From: Cytophaga sp. FL35
GTDB taxonomy: Bacteria; Bacteroidota; Bacteroidia; Flavobacteriales; Flavobacteriaceae
Length of the DNA: 64,000 bases
Reading direction: 5' to 3'
Assembly: GCF_014349235.1 (NCBI RefSeq)
Contig: NZ_JACSOH010000016.1
Location: 55,593-119,592 of the forward strand
Shown here: positions 45,512 through 56,600 of the stretch, piece after piece
Position numbering within the stretch: position 1 is the stretch's first letter
Layout: each line of letters starts with the position of its first letter
The notes under the pieces: generated by a model
Told to the model about the DNA's origin: nothing
What the model saw: the letters and a program-made list of their open reading frames with translations, nothing else
Database searches by the model: none
Translations under genes and position numbers: made by a program

Positions 45512-47101
45512 TTAGTCAAATTCCGAAACAAAATGGAATTTAACCGTTGGATATTTTTGTTGGGTCATTTGTAGTGAAAATTGAGAATCTGCCAAAAATA
45601 CCAATTGACCTTTCTTATCTTTTGCTAGAAATTTTTGTTTCACCCTCTTAAATTCCTTGAATTCCTCGTTTTTGGGGTCTTCAGGTTCTATCCAACATGC
45701 TTTATGAACCGGAAAGTTCTCATAACTACATTTGGCACCGTATTCATGCTCCAAGCGGTACTGGATTACTTCAAACTGCAAGGCTCCAACGGTTCCTATT
45801 ACTTTTCGACCGTTCATCTCCAAAGTAAACAGCTGGGCAACCCCTTCATCCATAAGTTGGTCAATTCCTTTATAAAGTTGTTTAGACTTCATGGGATCTG
45901 CGTTGTTGATGTATCGGAAATGCTCCGGCGAAAAGCTTGGTATACCTTTGTAATGCAGTTCCTCTCCTTCGGTAAGCGTATCCCCAATTTTAAAATTCCC
46001 GGTGTCGTGTAAACCTACAATATCCCCAGGATAGGAAATGTCAACAATTTCTTTCTTTTCGGCAAAAAACGCATTAGGGCTGGAAAATTTCAAATTTTTA
46101 TTTTGTCTTACGTGTAGATACGGTTTGTTTCTTTCAAATGTTCCAGAAACAATTTTTACAAAGGCTAAACGGTCACGGTGCTTAGGGTCCATATTTGCAT
46201 GGATTTTGAAAACAAAGCCCGTCATATCCTTTTCGGAGGCCTCTACCACACGTTCTTCGGCTTTTTTAGCTCTTGGGGCGGGTGCAATTTCAATGAAGCA
46301 GTCCAACAGCTCACGGACTCCAAAATTGTTAAGGGCAGAACCAAAAAAAACGGGCTGTTGTTCTCCCTTTAAATAGCTTTCTTTGTCAAAATCTGGATAA
46401 ACCCCCTTTACCAACTCCAAATTATCACGTAATGTTTGGGCGGCTTTATTACCAATTATATTCTCTAATTCAGGACTGGAAACATCATCAAAAGCAATGG
46501 TTTCCTCAATGTTCTTTTTGCTATCCCCGCTAAATAAATTGATGTTTTTCTCATATATATTATAGATGCCTTTAAAATCATAGCCCATACCAATGGGAAA
46601 ACTTAAAGGTGTAACGGAAAGACCAAGTTTCTGTTCCAATTCATCTAGAAGGTCAAATTCATCTTTACCTTCGCGGTCCAGTTTGTTAATGAAAACAATC
46701 ATTGGGATGTTGCGCATTCGGCAAACCTCTACCAGTTTTTCCGTTTGTTCCTCAACCCCCTTGGCAACGTCCACTACCACAATAACACTATCAACAGCGG
46801 TAAGTGTTCTAAAGGTATCTTCTGCAAAATCCTTATGTCCAGGGGTATCAAGTATGTTTATTTTTTTGTCCTTATAGATAAAGGCAAGAACCGACGTTGC
46901 AACAGAAATACCACGTTGTCTTTCAATTTCCATGAAGTCACTGGTGGCAGACTTTTTAATCTTGTTATTCTTAACAGCACCAGCTTCTTGAATTGCACCA
47001 CCAAAAAGAAGGAGCTTTTCCGTTAGGGTAGTCTTACCTGCATCCGGATGCGATATAATACCAAAAGTTCTTCTTTTTTGAATTTGCTCTTTAAAGTTCA
47101 T
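45512..47101 (-). CDS. prfC: Peptide chain release factor 3
   Basis: RF3 is a GTPase that recycles RF1 and RF2 after termination. The start at 47101 gives 529 residues, M-N-F-K-E-Q-I, as in the family; an ATG at 47119 would add six. The G domain shows [24 protein letters not shown] and N-K-L-D; the C-terminal domain has [23 protein letters not shown] and the absence of EF-G domain IV separate it from EF-G. Confidence 0.97.
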   Translation of the reverse strand: MNFKEQIQKRRTFGIISHPDAGKTTLTEKLLLFGGAIQEAGAVKNNKIKKSATSDFMEIERQRGISVATSVLAFIYKDKKINILDTPGHKDFAEDTFRTLTAVDSVIVVVDVAKGVEEQTEKLVEVCRMRNIPMIVFINKLDREGKDEFDLLDELEQKLGLSVTPLSFPIGMGYDFKGIYNIYEKNINLFSGDSKKNIEETIAFDDVSSPELENIIGNKAAQTLRDNLELVKGVYPDFDKESYLKGEQQPVFFGSALNNFGVRELLDCFIEIAPAPRAKKAEERVVEASEKDMTGFVFKIHANMDPKHRDRLAFVKIVSGTFERNKPYLHVRQNKNLKFSSPNAFFAEKKEIVDISYPGDIVGLHDTGNFKIGDTLTEGEELHYKGIPSFSPEHFRYINNADPMKSKQLYKGIDQLMDEGVAQLFTLEMNGRKVIGTVGALQFEVIQYRLEHEYGAKCSYENFPVHKACWIEPEDPKNEEFKEFKRVKQKFLAKDKKGQLVFLADSQFSLQMTQQKYPTVKFHFVSEFD

Positions 47102-47480
47102 GTGGAAAAATTTGGGCAAAAATACTACTTAATATACAAACTCTGGCGGAATGAATATGGTACTTTCCATTTGATATCGTACGCCTAATTTTTATTTATT
47201 TTACATGATTTTTAATCACGGAAAGGATTTGTCAAATATTGCCTTCTTAGCAAGCATTTTATCGATTTTACGGGGATTTGGTAGAATATACCCAAACCCT
47301 TTCCTTTCTTTTTATCGATAAATTAAGTTCGTAGAACAGAAAGTTAAGGGGCGCGGGCCAAAAACATTTGTTGATCTAATTTTTAGATATATCTTGCATT
47401 GAAATTACTTGGAGGTCCCAAACTTCTTACCTACATAATCTACGGGCCATGGTGCTTAGTTGAATTGAAACTAATCATTT
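47102..47480. other. 379-base intergenic region between prfC and the surface-protein operon
   Basis: Two divergent units start here. On the plus strand TTTG (47367-47370) stands 17 bases before TATATCTTG (47388-47396), a near match to the -33/-7 pattern. On the minus strand TATTTTTG (47124-47117) could serve prfC. I see no small gene or RNA. Confidence 0.4.
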
Positions 47481-50400
47481 ATGGAAAAAATTACCCCATG
47501 CGTTCTATTCTCAAAAACGAATAAACGTACTTATTTAAATCTTACGTTTTCTTTCCTTTTGGCTGTACTTTCTTTTAAGTCTGCAGAGGCTAAAAACCTT
47601 AATGCTACAAAAGGAAAAAATCAAACCGAATCGGTTAGTTCTAATCTATCCAATGGCACCACTTATGACGGATGTCCTCTGTTGGCTACACGAGAGTTAC
47701 GAACTACAGATTTTGGTTTTGCCGATGGTGTTACCGATGGTAGTTTAAACGCGTCCAACGTTGATTTAAGTTCAAAATGGGGTTTGCCTGCGGGAAGCAT
47801 ATTAGTAACTGTAGAAGGTGCCAGTTCTAAAAGTACCCTGCAACTTTTTGAAGTGAATCAAAATCTTCCTGCTACTTTTCGTTTTTCTGGTTCGGTACCA
47901 GTTATGATTGTTGCCGAGCATTCCGCAAGGGTAGATTCGAATCATAGGGACGGTATTAGGGCTTTGGATGGAACAACTTACGTGCAAACCGCACCTCTAC
48001 CTGCTGGTATAATTTCTGGTCAGTCCGGCAATGAATACTACGTGGAAAATACGACCGCTTCTCCAATTTATGGTCCTAATAGGTTTTCATGGGAGTCCCA
48101 ATCACCGGTAACGGATATTGAGTTTTACACAACGTCCAGTTTTCCTATCAATGGTATTCGCGTTTGGGTAACCCCAATCGTTTGTGTAGATACAGACGGC
48201 GATGGGGTAAATGACAATGTAGATTTGGATGATGACAATGATGGTATTCTAGATGCTGTAGAGGACCCAAATCTTGACGGGGATAATGATCCATTGACCA
48301 ACCCTTTGGACTCGGATGGTGATGGGTTCCCTAATCATTTGGATATTGACTCGGACAATGATGGAATTCCAGACAACGTAGAGGGTCAGTCTACAAACGG
48401 TTATATTGCGCCTAATAATGATGATGCTCAGACCTATTTAGATAACAATGGGGTGAACACTGCTTATCCATCGGGAATCACTCCCGTAAATACGGACAGT
48501 GATAATCTAGAGGATTATTTAGATGCCGATAGCGATAATGATACAGTACCGGATAACAATGAGGGTAATGACTTTAATTTTGACGGTCTGCCCAATCAAG
48601 TGGCTACAGGCTTGGATTCTGATGGGGACGGCCTGGACGATGCTTTTGAAGGTTCGGATGTAAATGACGGATTTGATGTAAACGACGAAATTGATGATCC
48701 CGCCAATGATCTGCCTGATACGGATGGTACAGGAGATGTGAACTATAGGGATTTTGATGATGATGGAGACGGAATTGATACCCCGGACGAAGATGCCAAT
48801 GGAGATGGAAACCCTACCAATGATGATACAGATGGTGATGGTACACCGGATTATTTAGACCCTAATGATGACAATGATAAGGATACGGATGGTGACGGTG
48901 TTCCTGATTCAGTAGATTTGGACGATGATAATGATGGTATTCTTGACACGGTGGAAGATCCTAATTTAGACGGGGATAATGACCCATTAACCAATCCTCT
49001 GGATACAGATGGTGATGGTTACCCTAATCACTTGGATATAGACTCGGACAACGATGGAATTCCAGATAATGTTGAGGCACAAACAACAGACGGTTATATA
49101 GCACCAAACGAAGATGATGAAGCTACCTATCTTGAAAATGACGGTTTGAATTCCGCTTACCCTGAGGGATTAAATCCTGTAAATACGGATGGGGAAGATA
49201 CCCAAGACTATATTGACCTGGATAGTGACAATGACTCGGTTCCGGATAATAATGAAGGCAATGATTTTAATTTTGACGGAATTCCGGACCAAGAATACAC
49301 AGGTGTAGATACGGACGGTGATGGTCTTGATGATGGCTACGAAGGTGCAGATGTAAATGATGGCTTTGATGTAAATGATGAAATTAACGATCCTGCCAAC
49401 GATTTGCCTGATACTGATGGTACTGAAGATGTTAATTACCGTGATTTTGACGATGATGGTGATGGTATTGATACCCCGGACGAAGATGGCGATGGTGATG
49501 GTGACCCTACCAACGACGATTCTGATGAGGACGGTACACCTGATTATTTGGACCCGGACAGTAGCCCTAATCCAGATACCGATACGGATGGTGACGGAGT
49601 GCCGGATAGTGTAGATTTGGATGATGATAATGATGGAATTTTAGATACCGTGGAAGACCCAAATTGGGACGGCGATAACAATCCAAATACGGAGCCTTGG
49701 GATACAGATGAGGATGGATATCCGGATCATTTGGATATTGATTCCGATAATGATGGAATTCCGGACAATGTAGAAGCACAGACAACTGATGGCTATATTG
49801 CACCAAACAATGATGATGAAGCTACCTATGCGGAAAATAATGGGGTAAATTCAGCCTATCCAAACGGTTTAACTCCTGTAAATACTGATGGTGCGGATAC
49901 GGAAGACTACAGGGATCTGGACAGTGATAACGATATGGTGCCAGATAATAATGAAGGCAACGATTTTAACTTTGACGGTATTCCTGACCAAGAATTTTTG
50001 GGAGAGGATTCGGACGGAGATGGATTGGATGATGGTTATGAGGGGAGTGATATCTATGACGGGTTTGATGTAAACGATGAGATAGATGACCCCGCTAATG
50101 ATTTACCGGATACAGATGGTACGGAAGATGTAAACTATCGTGATTTTGATGATGATGGTGATGGTATTGATACGCCTAATGAGGATTTGAACAATGATGG
50201 GGACCCTACTAATGATGATGGTGATAATGATGGAACACCTTCTTATCTAGATCCAACGGAAACAACGGAAATTGTAGTAATGCAGATGGTAACTCCAAAT
50301 GGGGATGGTAAGAATGAATTCCTATGGATTGAAAATGTAGATAAGGCCTTGAACAATTCGTTGAAGATTTTCAACAGATGGGGTGTAGAAGTTTATGCAG

Positions 50401-50570
50401 GAGAAGACTATAACAATCAAAACAATGTATTTGATGGTCGTTCCAAAGGTAGAAGTACGGTAAGTGTTGGAGACTACCTTCCCGCGGGAGTATATTTTTA
50501 TATCTTTGATTACAACACTGTAGATAATAGAAATGTAACGGACAGAGGTTACATATATATTAGCAAATAA
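47481..50570 (+). CDS. Thrombospondin type 3 repeat surface protein with gliding-motility/T9SS C-terminal domain
   Basis: The 1029-residue protein has a signal region at about 10-38, an unassigned N-terminal domain to about 235, three large Asp-rich tandem repeats of 231-233 residues (from about 237 to 930), and a C-terminal domain of about 90 residues. Each repeat contains several D-x-D-x-D-G calcium-binding motifs of thrombospondin type 3, such as [10 protein letters not shown]. The C-terminus ([26 protein letters not shown]) is the gliding-motility-associated (type B) sorting domain for type IX secretion. It is followed by a PorP/SprF gene, the usual partner. Confidence 0.93.
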   Translation: MEKITPCVLFSKTNKRTYLNLTFSFLLAVLSFKSAEAKNLNATKGKNQTESVSSNLSNGTTYDGCPLLATRELRTTDFGFADGVTDGSLNASNVDLSSKWGLPAGSILVTVEGASSKSTLQLFEVNQNLPATFRFSGSVPVMIVAEHSARVDSNHRDGIRALDGTTYVQTAPLPAGIISGQSGNEYYVENTTASPIYGPNRFSWESQSPVTDIEFYTTSSFPINGIRVWVTPIVCVDTDGDGVNDNVDLDDDNDGILDAVEDPNLDGDNDPLTNPLDSDGDGFPNHLDIDSDNDGIPDNVEGQSTNGYIAPNNDDAQTYLDNNGVNTAYPSGITPVNTDSDNLEDYLDADSDNDTVPDNNEGNDFNFDGLPNQVATGLDSDGDGLDDAFEGSDVNDGFDVNDEIDDPANDLPDTDGTGDVNYRDFDDDGDGIDTPDEDANGDGNPTNDDTDGDGTPDYLDPNDDNDKDTDGDGVPDSVDLDDDNDGILDTVEDPNLDGDNDPLTNPLDTDGDGYPNHLDIDSDNDGIPDNVEAQTTDGYIAPNEDDEATYLENDGLNSAYPEGLNPVNTDGEDTQDYIDLDSDNDSVPDNNEGNDFNFDGIPDQEYTGVDTDGDGLDDGYEGADVNDGFDVNDEINDPANDLPDTDGTEDVNYRDFDDDGDGIDTPDEDGDGDGDPTNDDSDEDGTPDYLDPDSSPNPDTDTDGDGVPDSVDLDDDNDGILDTVEDPNWDGDNNPNTEPWDTDEDGYPDHLDIDSDNDGIPDNVEAQTTDGYIAPNNDDEATYAENNGVNSAYPNGLTPVNTDGADTEDYRDLDSDNDMVPDNNEGNDFNFDGIPDQEFLGEDSDGDGLDDGYEGSDIYDGFDVNDEIDDPANDLPDTDGTEDVNYRDFDDDGDGIDTPNEDLNNDGDPTNDDGDNDGTPSYLDPTETTEIVVMQMVTPNGDGKNEFLWIENVDKALNNSLKIFNRWGVEVYAGEDYNNQNNVFDGRSKGRSTVSVGDYLPAGVYFYIFDYNTVDNRNVTDRGYIYISK
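48189..50270 (+). repeat. Three tandem ~695-bp coding repeats
   Basis: Units begin at 48189, 48882 and 49581 (periods 693 and 699 bases, 231 and 233 codons). Within each, the order of motifs is the same, ending in a [10 protein letters not shown] segment. Synonymous differences between copies show that the duplication is not recent. Confidence 0.9.
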
Positions 50571-50584
50571 TCCAGTAAGGACCT

Positions 50585-51544
50585 ATGACGATCAACAAGA
50601 GTCTTTTAGCTTCTCTATTTTTATTATTGATTTTTTGGAGTGAAGGAACTGCTCAGCAAGATGCGCAGTATACACAATACATGTTCAATACCATGAGCGT
50701 AAACCCTGCCTATGCGGGATCAAGGGGACAATTAAGTGCTGCTGCTCTTTACCGTTCCCAGTGGGTAGGGGTAGACGGGGCACCGGAAACTTTTACTCTA
50801 AACCTGCACTCTCCAATTAGGAACAGTAGGGTAGGATATGGCTTATCTGTCGTAAATGACAAAATTGGCGAAGGAACCATTCAAGAAACCTATATTGACG
50901 CCCTTGTTTCGTATACTATTGATGTTTCGCTAAAGGGGAAAATGTCTTTTGGCCTAAAATTGGGAGGTAATATGCTCAATTTGGACTTTGAACAATTAAG
51001 ACAACGTCCAGGATTTGAGGAAGCTACCAACACAGATAATATTGAGAACAAGTTTTCGCCCAATTTTGGTTTAGGGCTCTATTATCATACGGATAAATTT
51101 TATGCAGGTCTTTCGGCACCTAACCTTTTAGAGACTGAACATTTTGATGACGGTTCAAATGATGCCAATGATGTTGATTTTCTTTCTCAGGACAGAATTA
51201 ATTTCTATTTAATTACAGGCTACGTTTTTGATTTGAACGATAATCTGAAATTTAAACCTGCGCTTTTAAGTAAAATGGTGAGTGGGGCACCGTTACAGTT
51301 AGACGTTTCCGCCAATTTCCTCTTTGCCGAAAAGTTCTCATTAGGTGCTGCCTACCGTTGGGATGCGGCTGTGAGTGGCTTGGCAGGTTTTCAGATTACC
51401 GATCAAATTTTATTGGGCCTGGCGTACGATGCAGAAACTACTTCTTTAGGAGATACTCAATTCAATAGCGGGTCTTTTGAGATTTTTTTAAGATGGGAAT
51501 TGGTTAAATCATTTGAAAAATTAGTATCCCCACGTTTCTTCTAA
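50585..51544 (+). CDS. PorP/SprF family type IX secretion system membrane protein
   Basis: The 319-residue protein has a signal peptide ending G-T-A-Q-Q at about residue 24, then Q-Y-T-Q-Y-M-F-N-T-M-S-V-N-P-A-Y-A-G, the opening of PorP/SprF proteins. The remainder alternates beta strands, as for an outer membrane barrel. SprF-like proteins are needed to secrete or anchor the type B CTD adhesin encoded just upstream. The gap to that gene is 14 bases and to the next 14 bases, so the three form one operon. Confidence 0.95.
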   Translation: MTINKSLLASLFLLLIFWSEGTAQQDAQYTQYMFNTMSVNPAYAGSRGQLSAAALYRSQWVGVDGAPETFTLNLHSPIRNSRVGYGLSVVNDKIGEGTIQETYIDALVSYTIDVSLKGKMSFGLKLGGNMLNLDFEQLRQRPGFEEATNTDNIENKFSPNFGLGLYYHTDKFYAGLSAPNLLETEHFDDGSNDANDVDFLSQDRINFYLITGYVFDLNDNLKFKPALLSKMVSGAPLQLDVSANFLFAEKFSLGAAYRWDAAVSGLAGFQITDQILLGLAYDAETTSLGDTQFNSGSFEIFLRWELVKSFEKLVSPRFF

Positions 51545-51558
51545 ATAGATACTTTACC

Positions 51559-53511
51559 ATGATTAAAAAAATACAAATAGTAATCGTATTGTTTCTCTTG
51601 GGGGCGACGACCCACGGCTATGGCCAAGAAAAACCGGATCGTTTGGTTACCAAGGCAAATGAAAAGTATGAAGAGTATTCCTTTAGACCGGCAATCGATA
51701 TCTATGAAAAAGTATTGCAACGGGGATACGCATCTGCAGACTTGCTAAAAAAGTTGGGTAACGCATACTATTTTAATGCGGATTATTCCAAAGCTGCCAA
51801 TACGTATGAGAAATTGGTCAATGATTATAAGGAAGAAACAAGCCCTGAATATTATTTTAGGTATGCCCAAACCTTAAAAACACTTCAGCAATATGATAAG
51901 TCCAATGAAGTGATGTCCCAGTTCTTGGAGGCAACAGGAGAGGACGTAAGGGCATCTACCTATAATCAAGAACGTAATTACCTAAATGAGATAAAAAAGA
52001 ATTCGGGTAGATTTAATGTGGCTCCGTTTAGGTATAATTCACCCTATTCAGATTTTGCCCCTACTTTTTACAAGGAAGGTTTGATTTTTTCATCCGATAG
52101 GGATACAGGTAACTTTGCTAGATACCGCCACACTTGGAATTCCAAAGATTTCTTGGATTTGTACAAGGTAAATGCAGATAGTATCTCCAACAATTTAGTT
52201 ATAAAATTAGGAGACCATGTGAATACAAGATTGCATGAATCTACCTCTGCCACTACAAAAGATGCTTCCGTTCTTTATTTCACAAGAAATAATTATAAAG
52301 AGGGTAAATATGTAAAGGATAGTAAAGGTATTGTCCGTTTAAAGGTCTATAGGGCTACCAAAAATGATGAAGGCTTGTGGTCCAATATCGAGTCCCTCCC
52401 TTTTAACAGTGATGATTATTCAGTGGCACATCCGGCATTGAGTCCGGATGAAAAAACATTGTACTTTGCTTCCGATATGCCTGGTTCCTTGGGTGAATCG
52501 GATATTTTCAAAGTATCCATCAATGAGGATGGAACCTTTGGGACCCCTCAAAATTTAGGTAGCACCATAAATACGGAAGCTAGGGAAACATTTCCATTTG
52601 TAACTTCGGAAGAGGTGCTATATTTCTCGTCGGATGGTCACCCTGGTCTTGGTGGTTTGGACATTTTCGGCACAAAAATATCTGAAAATAAATGGGATGG
52701 TATAGTCATGAATGTGGGTGAACCCGTTAATGGTAGAATGGATGACTTTACCTTTATTTTTAATGAAGATACTCGTGAGGGGTATTTTGCATCTAATCGT
52801 TCTGAGGGCCTTGGGGCAGATGATATTTATTCATTTGTAGAAACAAAACCTTTAGTTCTAGACTGTAGACAGCCCGTAAATGGAATTGTGAGGGACAAGA
52901 TTTCCAATGAGGTGTTGGTAGGTGCCACGGTTAAGGTAATTGATGAAAACAATACCGAAATTCTATCCGCCATTACAGATCAGGATGGAAAATATGAACT
53001 ATTGGTAGATTGTAATCAGGGCAATTTTATTAGGGCCAGTACCGAAGGTTATATTCCTGCGGAGGAGTACTTGGGGAAATCAGATGGAAACCCTAAAACC
53101 ATTGATTTTTACTTGGAAAGAAACACGGTAAGTGCAGGATTTGGTGATGATTTGGCAAAGTTACTTCAACTAAGTACCATCTATTTTGATTTTGATAAAT
53201 ACAATATTAGAAAGGATTCTGAAATAGAGGTGGAAAAGGTGATTGCGGCCATGGAGAAATACCCAAGTTTAAAAATCAAGGTCAATAGCCATACAGATAG
53301 TAGAGGCAAGGACTCCTACAACCTTTGGTTGTCTCAAAAACGAGCGGAATCTACCATTAATTATATGATTAAAAAGGGAATTGCTAAAGAGCGGTTGCAG
53401 AGTGAAGGTTATGGGGAAACCAAATTACTTAACAACTGTGATGATGGTGTAAAATGTACAGAGGAGCAGCATCAATTCAATAGACGTTCTGAGTTTATTA
53501 TTACGGAGTAA
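51559..53511 (+). CDS. OmpA-family protein with TPR and PD40 repeats
   Basis: The 650-residue protein has a signal peptide to about 22, a TPR region at about 25-130, WD40-like PD40 repeats at about 150-425 (S-P-D-E-K-T-L-Y-F-A-S-D), a carboxypeptidase-regulatory-like domain at about 444-515, and an OmpA peptidoglycan-binding domain at about 531-650 (Y-F-D-F-D-K-Y-N-I-R, N-S-H-T-D-S-R-G). This architecture is typical of the PorE-like proteins that follow PorP/SprF genes and may tie the secretion or adhesin complex to peptidoglycan. It closes the operon. Confidence 0.94.
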   Translation: MIKKIQIVIVLFLLGATTHGYGQEKPDRLVTKANEKYEEYSFRPAIDIYEKVLQRGYASADLLKKLGNAYYFNADYSKAANTYEKLVNDYKEETSPEYYFRYAQTLKTLQQYDKSNEVMSQFLEATGEDVRASTYNQERNYLNEIKKNSGRFNVAPFRYNSPYSDFAPTFYKEGLIFSSDRDTGNFARYRHTWNSKDFLDLYKVNADSISNNLVIKLGDHVNTRLHESTSATTKDASVLYFTRNNYKEGKYVKDSKGIVRLKVYRATKNDEGLWSNIESLPFNSDDYSVAHPALSPDEKTLYFASDMPGSLGESDIFKVSINEDGTFGTPQNLGSTINTEARETFPFVTSEEVLYFSSDGHPGLGGLDIFGTKISENKWDGIVMNVGEPVNGRMDDFTFIFNEDTREGYFASNRSEGLGADDIYSFVETKPLVLDCRQPVNGIVRDKISNEVLVGATVKVIDENNTEILSAITDQDGKYELLVDCNQGNFIRASTEGYIPAEEYLGKSDGNPKTIDFYLERNTVSAGFGDDLAKLLQLSTIYFDFDKYNIRKDSEIEVEKVIAAMEKYPSLKIKVNSHTDSRGKDSYNLWLSQKRAESTINYMIKKGIAKERLQSEGYGETKLLNNCDDGVKCTEEQHQFNRRSEFIITE

Positions 53512-53539
53512 AATCTTATTTATTTTTAAGTTCTGATGT

Positions 53540-53563
53540 AGGCGACCTTTGGGTCGCCTTTTT
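53540..53563 (+). terminator. Terminator after the OmpA-like gene
   Basis: AGGCGACC pairs with GGTCGCCT (loop TTTG) followed by T, 28 bases after the stop; it ends the three-gene surface operon. Confidence 0.85.
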
Positions 53564-53685
53564 CATTTATAGATGCCAAACATCGGTTATTGAGCGGATT
53601 GTAATAAGAAAATACCTTTTCACAACAAAAGTTTATTCTTTAATAAAAGTAGGAATATATTTACTTTTAATTAAAGAAATATGTC

Positions 53686-56600
53686 TTGAGGATTAATTTA
53701 AGTTATATTATTTGCATAGTGTTCTTTGCGATTGCGCCATATGCTTTAGCACAAGATACTTTTTTAGATACCTTCTCCACGGTTTCTTATTCCAATAATG
53801 ATGGTACCCAAAATTGGTCCACCAATTGGGTAGAAGCCAATGATACAGACCTTGGACCTGCGGCACAGTACATTGCCATCAATTCTGGTCAACTTACCTT
53901 TCAATATATATTTAATGAGTTTATTTACAGGGAAGCTAATCTATCTGCCTATACTTCTGCAACCCTTTCTTTTGATTATACATCCAATAGTCTAGGCGGT
54001 ACCCAACAGTTTGGTGTGTATATGTCCAATAATGGTGGTGCTAATTTTACGTTGGTTGGTGCAGTTTCTGGTAGCGGTACCTTTACCTTGGATATATCCG
54101 GTTATATAGCTCCTAATACCATGGTGGCTTTTAGTAAAACAACGGACAATTGGGCGGCGGATGATTCTGCCCAAATTGATAACGTTCAAATTACGGCAAG
54201 TGCTAATCCATATTTAAATATTGAGGATGTTGCAGTTGATGAAAATTCCGGCAATCTTACTTTTACGGTATCCCAACAGGGAGCAGCGGCCTCTGGTTCT
54301 TACACCGTCAATTACACCACCGTGGATGGAACTGCCCTAGCGGGTTCAGACTATGTGGCAACAAACGGAACTCTTACTTTTAATGGAACTTTAGGTGAGT
54401 CGCAAACGGTGTCCGTTCCCATTACAAATGATGGGGTAATAGAAGCTGATGAAACTTTTTCGTTGAGCCTAACCGCTGTTAGTGACCCAAGTGTTGATAT
54501 TTCGGATACGGCTACAGGCACTATCAATTCTCAAATACCTTTTGATCAACCATTGGTTTTGTTCGATCAATTTGCCGGCTATGTAGACTATACTTCCACA
54601 GCTGGAACGTTCAGAACTTTAGACAATAATACAGATCCCTGTGCCGTGGCAACAACTTCAAGTAATACATTGTTCAGTGCTGTTCCGGCAACGGCAAGTA
54701 TTCAGAAAGCCTATCTATATTGGGCACATTCAAGTTATGTTCTAGATGATACCGTTACTTTTGAAGGACAAACGGTCACTGCCGAGCGAATTTATGAAGC
54801 AGGACTTGATTTTAATGGTAACACCTTAACACATTTTGGATATGTGGGAGATGTGACCTCTATCATCAATAATATTGGGGTGGCCAATTTAGGAACCACC
54901 ACTTTTGACGTTAGTGATTTGGATATCAACTCCGGTTCTCCCTATTGCGATACGGCTACGGTAATGGCAGGGTGGTCACTCATGATATTTTACGAAGATT
55001 CCTCCCTTCCAGCATCCAATATTAATTTGTATGAAGGTTTTGATGGTTTGAGTAACGCAAGTAGTTCCTTTACCTTAGATTCCTTCTTTGCCATTGCAGG
55101 AACAGGCGCAAAAGCATCTTTTTTGTCTTGGGAAGGTGATGCAACACTAGATGGTAGTAGTGCTGGTACCACGAATCCCAATGGTGAAAGTTTATCTATC
55201 ACCAATCAGGCAAATTTTACTTTTACATTATCAGGGGATGGAGGTCAAACAGGCAATAACGCTTATAACTCCACTGCCTTTGATAATACCCAAACGCCAA
55301 ATATAAATGATGCTACCCTTTATGGTTTGGATTGGGATACTTTTGATATTGCCACGTATATAGCTCCAACGGATACACAAGTTACTGCGAATGTTGATGT
55401 AGGACAAGATTATGTAATTTCTAACGCAGTGCTTATTAAGGTTCCCTCCAATTTGGTTACGGGATACGTTTTCGAGGACATAAATTACCCCGGAGGCCCA
55501 GGTAGGAATAGGGCCAATGCCTCAGGACTACCTGTGGAGGGAGCTACTGTGGAGCTTTATAACTCATTGGGAATATTATTCAATACCACCACCACAGATA
55601 AAAATGGGCAGTATATTTTTGGAGGAATGGCAGATGGCAATTATACGGTTAGAGTTGTAAATGAAACGGTACGTTCCTCTCGAGGTGGAGGGGATACCTG
55701 TACCGGTTGTTATGGGGTACAGACATTTAGAAGTTTTCATAACGGTGCCAATATCGTAGATGAAACCAACGAAGTAGGAGGTGCCGATCCTTCAGCACAA
55801 GATGTTGCCGCCGGTACTTTAATAGGGGCCCAGTCAACGTCTACAGTTACCTTGGCAAGTAATGGTATCGTAGGTATTGATTTTGGTTATAATTTTAATA
55901 CGATTGTAAATACCAATGAAAGTGGCCAAGGTTCTTTAGAACAATTTGTGATCAACAGTAATAATCTGGACCAGATAGGTTTGGATATTGAGGCCAATTC
56001 TATTTTTGATCCAGTTGCAGGTGAAGACACCTCCATTTTTATGATTCCCCCAAGCGGCGATAGTTTGGGAAGGACCGCAGATGGGAACTATAATGGTAGC
56101 TATTTTGATATTTTTATAAATAATACCTACGTGCCAACGTCAATAACGGACACAAACACCGTTATAGACGGCAGAACACAAACCGCATATTCAGGAGATA
56201 CCAATGCTGGTAATATTGGTGGGGGAACTGTAGGAACCAGTGCTATTTCATTGCCTGCGTATGAATTGCCCGAAATTCAAATTCACAGGAATGCCGGGGA
56301 TGTCCTAAAAATAAACGCAGCAAACACAGTGGTAAGAAATATAGCGGTGTATGCAAATAACAATGCTGCGGTTAGAGTAAATGGTGGAAGTGTTTCCATA
56401 CTGGAGAATCTTTTAGGAGTGAATGCTGCGGGTAGTTCCTCTGGTAATATTGATTTTGGTATTGAAAATAGAGGAGGCAATATTTTGGCCGATTCAAATT
56501 ATATTGCCCACAATACGGATGCCGGCATTTATATTAATGGAGGCACCAGCTCCGTAATTTCAAATAATCATCTGTTCTCCAATGGTGCTACCTCTTGTGA

